10,000 nucleotides of DNA from Desulfomonile sp. (GTDB taxonomy: Bacteria; Desulfobacterota; Desulfomonilia; Desulfomonilales; Desulfomonilaceae): assembly GCA_020216785.1 (NCBI GenBank), contig JAIWNO010000088.1, positions 1 to 10,000 of the forward strand, in the 5' to 3' direction. Shown here one piece after another: positions 6,889-10,000 of this stretch (the stretch's first letter is position 1; every line of letters starts with the position of its first letter). The position numbers and the translations under genes were made by a program. Below the pieces are notes generated by a model. That model did not search any database. It was not told the DNA's origin and saw nothing but the letters and a program-made list of their open reading frames with translations.

Positions 6889-8244
6889 ATGAGGCAGAAC
6901 AGACTTTTCGGAACGGACGGAGTCAGAGGCGTCGCGAACCTTCATCCCATGACCGCCGAGATGGCGCTCGCGCTCGGCAGGGCACTGGCCCACTACGCTT
7001 CGCTCCAAGAGGGTAGGCGGCACCGCATCCTGGTGGGCAAAGATACACGCATCTCTTGTTACATGCTTGAAAATGCCCTTTCCGCGGGGATTTGCTCGAT
7101 GGGTGTAGATGTGCTGCTGGTAGGTCCCATGCCGACACCCGGCATAGCATTTCTCACCCGAAACATGCGCTGCGACGCGGGTGCGGTGATTTCCGCCTCG
7201 CATAACCCGTTTCAGGACAACGGCATCAAGTTCTTTTCCCGCGATGGCTTCAAGCTGTCCGACGAGGTCGAGGACGAGATCGAGCGGATGGTCTTGTCCA
7301 ATAACATTGATGCGATCCGTCCGACTGCCGAACGTGTGGGAAAGGCGTTCCGCATCGACGACGCGCTCGGTAGGTATGTGGTATTCGTAAAAAACTCCTT
7401 CCCCGCGCACATGAATCTCGAGGGGATGAAAGTAGTGCTGGACTGCGCTCACGGCGCCGCATACAAGGCCGCCCCTCTCGTGTTCGAAGAGCTTGGTGCG
7501 GAAGTCACGGCAATTGGAGTGGGGCCGGACGGCCACAACATCAACAGGGACTGTGGATCTCTCCATCCTGAAGTTATCTGCGCAGAGGTAAGGCGAACCG
7601 GAGCAAACATCGGGATAGCGCTCGACGGCGATGCAGATCGGGTGATCTTTGCCGACGAGAAGGGAAATGTGGTAGATGGCGACCAGATTATGGGCCTGAT
7701 AGCCTGGGACATGATTCAGAAAGGACGGTTGCGACAGAACACTCTGGTAGCCACGGTTATGAGCAATATAGGCCTGGAGCTTGCCATGAACGAAATGGGA
7801 GGGAGCCTCATCCGCACCCAGGTAGGCGATCGCTACGTGGTTGAGCGCATGAGAAAGGACAACCTCAATTTCGGCGGCGAGCAGTCGGGACACCTGATCT
7901 TTCTTGACAAGAACACGTCCGGCGACGGGATACTGTCCGGGTTGCAGGTGATGCGAGTGATGGCGGAAATGGGTAAGCCGCTTTCCGAATTGGCTGCCAG
8001 AGTGAAGAAGTTTCCTCAAGTGCAAAGGAATATCGAAGTAGCCAAGAAGAAGGACCTTGACTCAGACATTCAAGTGGGAATGGTCCTGAAGCAGGCCGAG
8101 GCGCGGCTTGGCGGCCGCGGGCGTGTGCTGGTACGGTACTCCGGCACGCAGTCGGTGTGCAGGATCATGGTCGAAGGCGAGAATCAGGACGTCGTCAACG
8201 AAGTGATCGAGATGGTGGCGGATGGGCTCAGTCGCTGTTTATGA
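6889..8244 (+). CDS. glmM: phosphoglucosamine mutase
   Basis: GlmM converts glucosamine-6-phosphate to glucosamine-1-phosphate, the step after GlmS. From the ATG at 6889 the protein has 451 residues (E. coli 445) and begins MRQNRLFGTDGVRG, the family's N-terminal signature. The phosphoserine loop ISASHNP has the active serine at S104. The magnesium loop DGDADR lies at 246-251 and the sugar loop GEQSGH at 330-335. The C-terminal phosphate-binding loop reads RYSGTQSVCRIMVEG, with Gln where many homologues have Glu; I recall a similar form in deltaproteobacterial proteins. An ATG at 6841 would add 16 unconserved residues and lacks a ribosome-binding site. The gene end overlaps the kdsD start by 23 nt, so the two are probably translated from one mRNA. 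Confidence 0.96.
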   Translation: MRQNRLFGTDGVRGVANLHPMTAEMALALGRALAHYASLQEGRRHRILVGKDTRISCYMLENALSAGICSMGVDVLLVGPMPTPGIAFLTRNMRCDAGAVISASHNPFQDNGIKFFSRDGFKLSDEVEDEIERMVLSNNIDAIRPTAERVGKAFRIDDALGRYVVFVKNSFPAHMNLEGMKVVLDCAHGAAYKAAPLVFEELGAEVTAIGVGPDGHNINRDCGSLHPEVICAEVRRTGANIGIALDGDADRVIFADEKGNVVDGDQIMGLIAWDMIQKGRLRQNTLVATVMSNIGLELAMNEMGGSLIRTQVGDRYVVERMRKDNLNFGGEQSGHLIFLDKNTSGDGILSGLQVMRVMAEMGKPLSELAARVKKFPQVQRNIEVAKKKDLDSDIQVGMVLKQAEARLGGRGRVLVRYSGTQSVCRIMVEGENQDVVNEVIEMVADGLSRCL

Positions 8245-9223
8245 TGCGAACGGCAAAGCCGTGGAAATCGCGCGGCAGGTGCTGGACATTGAGATCGAAG
8301 GGATACGTTGTGTCAAGGACCAACTGGACAACAGGTTTGACAAATGTGTGGATCTGCTCTATTCCCTACGCGGGAGAATTATCATTACGGGAGTAGGCAA
8401 ATCAGGGCTTATCGGACGCAAGATTGCTGCGACCTTCACCAGCACGGGCTCACCGGCGATATTTCTGCATCCGCTCGAAGGTTTGCACGGTGATGTAGGA
8501 ATAGTGGGCCGGGACGACGCATTGCTCGCTATTTCCAACAGCGGTGAAACCGCTGAGATCACGACGCTGGCTGCTACCGTCAAGCGGAGACAGGCACGCA
8601 TCATCGCCATGACCGGCGTGGGATCCTCAACTTTGGCGAGAATGGCCGATTTGGTGCTGGATTCGCGGGTGCCCAGGGAAGCTTGCCCTCTCAATATGGC
8701 GCCGACAGCGAGCACCACAGCGACACTTGCAATCGGAGATGCTCTGGCTGTGGCGCTCATGGTGCGCAGAGGCTTCCGGAAAGAAGATTTTATCAAGCAC
8801 CACCCGGGAGGCAGTCTCGGTGAGCGGTTGAATCTTAAAGTGCAGGACATCATGCTCGATCGGCGTGCCGCACCAGAGGTGGCCGAAACGGCATCGTTGC
8901 ACGAAATTCTGGCGAGCATCAACGAACAGAATCTGGGCTTCACGCTTGTAACCTCCGGCGACCGGCTCGTAGGCATCATCACCGACGGGGATTTGCGCAG
9001 GGCTCTCTTGGACGGTGAACACGTTTATGGGCGCCGGGCTGCTGACCTGATGACCAAGGATCCTCTCTCGATACGAGACGACAGAACGGCCGCTGAAGCC
9101 CTCGAAATCATGGAGAGAAAACTCATCACCGCCCTCGCGGTGTTGGACAGGAGCGGAACACTGGTAGGCGTTATTCACTTGCATGACTTGCTCGGCCGAG
9201 GAGAGGTCCGGTTCTCATCGTGA
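8222..9223 (+). CDS. kdsD: D-arabinose-5-phosphate isomerase (KpsF/GutQ family)
   Basis: KdsD interconverts ribulose-5-phosphate and arabinose-5-phosphate, the precursor of KDO in the lipopolysaccharide core. The 333 residues match the family (E. coli KdsD 328). The SIS domain holds GVGKSG (57-62, K60), HPLEGLHGD (83-91), SNSGET (105-110), EACPL (153-157), APTASTTATL and HHPGGSLG (193-200). Two CBS domains follow at about 205-265 (VQDIML, ITDGDLRRAL) and 270-328 (AADLMTKDPL, HLHDLLGRG). The ATG at 8222 lies inside the last codons of glmM and fits the expected N-terminus; a GGTGG-like ribosome-binding site is weak, so coupling to glmM translation is likely. GutQ and capsule-linked KpsF share this layout, but the neighbours favour the KdsD role. 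Confidence 0.93.
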   Translation: MGSVAVYDANGKAVEIARQVLDIEIEGIRCVKDQLDNRFDKCVDLLYSLRGRIIITGVGKSGLIGRKIAATFTSTGSPAIFLHPLEGLHGDVGIVGRDDALLAISNSGETAEITTLAATVKRRQARIIAMTGVGSSTLARMADLVLDSRVPREACPLNMAPTASTTATLAIGDALAVALMVRRGFRKEDFIKHHPGGSLGERLNLKVQDIMLDRRAAPEVAETASLHEILASINEQNLGFTLVTSGDRLVGIITDGDLRRALLDGEHVYGRRAADLMTKDPLSIRDDRTAAEALEIMERKLITALAVLDRSGTLVGVIHLHDLLGRGEVRFSS

Positions 9224-9298
9224 GGTCCGGCCGGTCTTACGGGCCCGAGATCAGGCCCCTTGGCTGACGGCAAGCGGATGCGCATGTTCCGTATAGGC

Positions 9299-9303
9299 GG
9301 AGG
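9299..9303 (+). promoter_or_regulatory. strong ribosome-binding site of the dksA-like gene
   Basis: GGAGG lies 6 nt before the ATG at 9310, the best-placed Shine-Dalgarno in the plus-strand group. It suggests that this gene is translated independently of kdsD, which ends 86 bp upstream. Confidence 0.75.
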
Positions 9304-9309
9304 ACAGTT

Positions 9310-9684
9310 ATGAAAATGAAACCGGAGGACCTGGAATATTTTCGGAGTCTCCTCCAGAGGCAATTGGACGATTTGGTAAAGGGCGCGGGAAAAACCGTGG
9401 ACGACATGACCGAAGGGGAGGGGAAGGCCAGTTTCCCCGATCCGACGGACCGGGCCTCGATGGAATCAGATCGTAATTTCGAGCTGAGGATTCGCGATCG
9501 AGAACGCAAGCTCATCAGCAAAATCAAGGGCGCTCTCGAAAAAATCGAGGACGGTACGTTCGGCACATGTGAGGTTTGCGGCGAGCCGATTGAGTTCAAA
9601 CGATTGGAAGCGCGACCGGTTACCTCCCACTGTATTGAATGCAAGACCGATGAAGAAGAGGAAGAGCGCCTGAGAAAGCTCTGA
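9310..9684 (+). CDS. dksA: DksA/TraR-family zinc-finger transcription regulator
   Basis: DksA binds RNA polymerase through its secondary channel and, with ppGpp, tunes rRNA and amino-acid promoters. The 124 residues carry the C-x2-C-x17-C-x2-C zinc finger (C87, C90, C108, C111). The N-terminal coiled-coil region has the DxxDxA tip motif as DPTDRA (44-49), needed for DksA activity in E. coli. The C-terminus is a charged helix (DEEEEERLRKL). It is shorter than E. coli DksA (151), mainly at the N-terminus, as in many non-gamma relatives. It lies 86 bp after kdsD; I see no clear promoter in the gap, so co-transcription is likely. Because DksA paralogues occur, the exact role could be that of a DksA-like protein rather than the main DksA. 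Confidence 0.88.
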   Translation: MKMKPEDLEYFRSLLQRQLDDLVKGAGKTVDDMTEGEGKASFPDPTDRASMESDRNFELRIRDRERKLISKIKGALEKIEDGTFGTCEVCGEPIEFKRLEARPVTSHCIECKTDEEEEERLRKL

Positions 9685-9703
9685 TCAGCCGTCCCCTGTG
9701 CTC

Positions 9704-9734
9704 TTGACACACATTTTGTTTGCATGCGGTATAC
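9704..9734 (+). promoter_or_regulatory. consensus -35 (TTGACA) followed by an inverted repeat; uncertain promoter
   Basis: TTGACA is perfect at 9704-9709, but the sequences at -10 distance are poor: CGGTAT at 17 bp, GGTATA at 18 bp and TATACG at 20 bp. The region overlaps the inverted repeat at 9718-9740. It may be a regulated or weak promoter, or chance. Confidence 0.28.
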
Positions 9735-9740
9735 GCAAAC
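9718..9740. repeat. inverted repeat GTTTGC / GCAAAC downstream of dksA
   Basis: GTTTGC (9718-9723) and GCAAAC (9735-9740) are exact inverted copies 11 bp apart, a spacing typical of operators of dimeric regulators. The repeat sits where a -10 would follow the TTGACA at 9704. Confidence 0.4.
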
Positions 9741-9754
9741 CCTCCATCGAGGGT
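9739..9754 (+). terminator. hairpin after dksA, weak terminator candidate
   Basis: ACCCTC (9739-9744) and GAGGGT (9749-9754) form a perfect 6-bp stem with a 4-nt loop (CATC), 55 bp after the dksA-like stop. No T-run follows directly; the first T5 lies about 25 nt further on. It could mark the 3' end of the mRNA, but it is not a classic intrinsic terminator. Confidence 0.3.
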
Positions 9755-9794
9755 GGATGAATCCGATTGAGATTGCTGATTTTTCCGGCATCGT

Positions 9795-9816
9795 GGATTG
9801 ATATCAGGATTGATAT
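9795..9816 (+). repeat. 10-bp tandem direct repeat over the -35 of the right-edge promoter
   Basis: GGATTGATAT occurs twice, at 9795-9804 and 9807-9816, with a period of 12 bp. The second copy contains the -35 hexamer TTGATA (9810-9815). Direct repeats about one helical turn apart over a -35 are typical binding sites for response regulators or other activators. Confidence 0.6.
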
Positions 9817-9838
9817 ATAGCGTCTTGCATGTTATACT
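9810..9838 (+). promoter_or_regulatory. sigma70-type promoter for the gene at the right edge
   Basis: The -35 TTGATA (9810-9815, 5 of 6 consensus) is 17 bp upstream of the -10 TATACT (9833-9838, 5 of 6). The -10 is extended by TG at 9830-9831. Initiation is expected near 9845, giving a leader of about 120 nt before the ATG at 9966. This is the best promoter match in the window. Confidence 0.7.
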
Positions 9839-9844
9839 TTTATT

Positions 9845-9965
9845 GACATTTGTATCTGTGTATTCAGGTTCGCCGGGCGCGGCAGGGCGAATCCGTCGTG
9901 ATCACCGGCTGTGGGTTGGTCGGTGTATATCTTCGCGCCCAATTCGTAACAAAAGGTGATTTTCC
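9845..9965 (+). promoter_or_regulatory. structured 5' leader, possible pseudoknot, of the right-edge gene
   Basis: The predicted leader contains three compatible pairings. TTCGCC (9869-9874) pairs with GGCGAA (9886-9891). Within that loop, GGGCGCG (9875-9881) is exactly complementary to CGCGCCC (9934-9940). Between them, CACCGGCT (9903-9910) pairs with GGTCGGTG (9918-9925), including two G-U pairs. Together they would form a pseudoknot ending 11 nt before the ribosome-binding site AAAGGTGA (9952-9959). A competing pairing, CGAAT (9888-9892) with ATTCG (9942-9946), would break the first stem. I recognise no known riboswitch class. The region is GC-rich, so chance pairing is possible. Confidence 0.35.
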
Positions 9966-10000
9966 ATGAAACTCACTTCATGTGAAATGGGGCTTAAACT
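9966..10000 (+). CDS. start of an unidentified gene, cut by the window edge
   Basis: An ATG at 9966 follows AAAGGTGA (9952-9959) at a normal distance and lies about 120 nt after a good promoter. The 11 visible complete codons read MKLTSCEMGLK with no stop before the edge. The fragment is too short to assign a family, and no signal peptide can be judged from it. The start itself is well supported by the ribosome-binding site and the upstream promoter. Confidence 0.6.
   Translation, partial: MKLTSCEMGLK

Noticed and set aside
6700..8025. 441-codon open frame on the minus strand opposite glmM
   Set aside because: It is antisense to a firmly identified glmM with all catalytic loops, has no recognisable domain, and is rich in His and Arg as expected of a reverse frame of a high-GC gene.
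9237..9791. 184-codon minus-strand open frame opposite the dksA-like gene
   Set aside because: Ser/Arg-rich reverse frame of a gene with an intact zinc finger and a strong ribosome-binding site; no family features.
1..10000. CRISPR arrays, tRNA or rRNA genes, insertion sequences, phage genes
   Set aside because: I saw no spaced repeats, cloverleaf-like sequences, transposase motifs or phage proteins on either strand.

Overview
The window looks like a stretch of chromosome from a Gram-negative bacterium, most likely a member of the Desulfobacterota (former Deltaproteobacteria). The Gram-negative part rests on an arabinose-5-phosphate isomerase (KdsD), which feeds KDO and lipopolysaccharide synthesis. 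The lineage is inferred from overall protein flavour and gene mix and is uncertain. The genes look like housekeeping genes. I see no transposase, phage gene, integrase, CRISPR array, tRNA or rRNA.

Layout. (1) Positions 1-312 (+) hold the C-terminal end of a VCBS/FG-GAP-like repeat protein that runs off the left edge. (2) From 4721 down to 352, five genes are read on the minus strand: a PHP-domain phosphoesterase (TrpH/RNase AM-like), an AlkP-superfamily phosphohydrolase (COG3379-like), the tRNA wobble 2'-O-methyltransferase TrmL, a radical SAM/SPASM-like protein and a small two-helix membrane protein. The first three are tightly packed (4-nt overlap, then 20 nt). The last two follow after a 167-nt gap that holds a candidate promoter. 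(3) A 235-bp divergent intergenic region (4722-4956) separates this group from the plus-strand genes. It is rich in inverted repeats and has a terminator-like element on the minus strand. (4) From 4957 to 9684 (+) lie glmS, glmM, kdsD and a dksA-family gene. (5) Positions 9685-9965 are non-coding and contain a good sigma70-type promoter with a 10-bp direct repeat at its -35, then a leader of about 120 nt that can be folded on paper into a pseudoknot. (6) A new gene starts at 9966 and runs off the right edge.

How the genes fit together. GlmS makes glucosamine-6-phosphate and GlmM converts it to glucosamine-1-phosphate, the precursor of UDP-GlcNAc for peptidoglycan and lipid A. KdsD makes arabinose-5-phosphate for KDO. 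These three form an envelope-precursor block. The DksA-like regulator downstream could tie it to growth-rate control, but that is inference. On the minus strand, TrmL and possibly the PHP protein act on RNA. The roles of the AlkP-like hydrolase, the radical SAM protein and the membrane protein cannot be fixed from sequence.

The least explained signals are the structured leader at the right edge, the direct repeat over its promoter, and the terminator-like hairpin between the divergent promoter region and the PHP gene.
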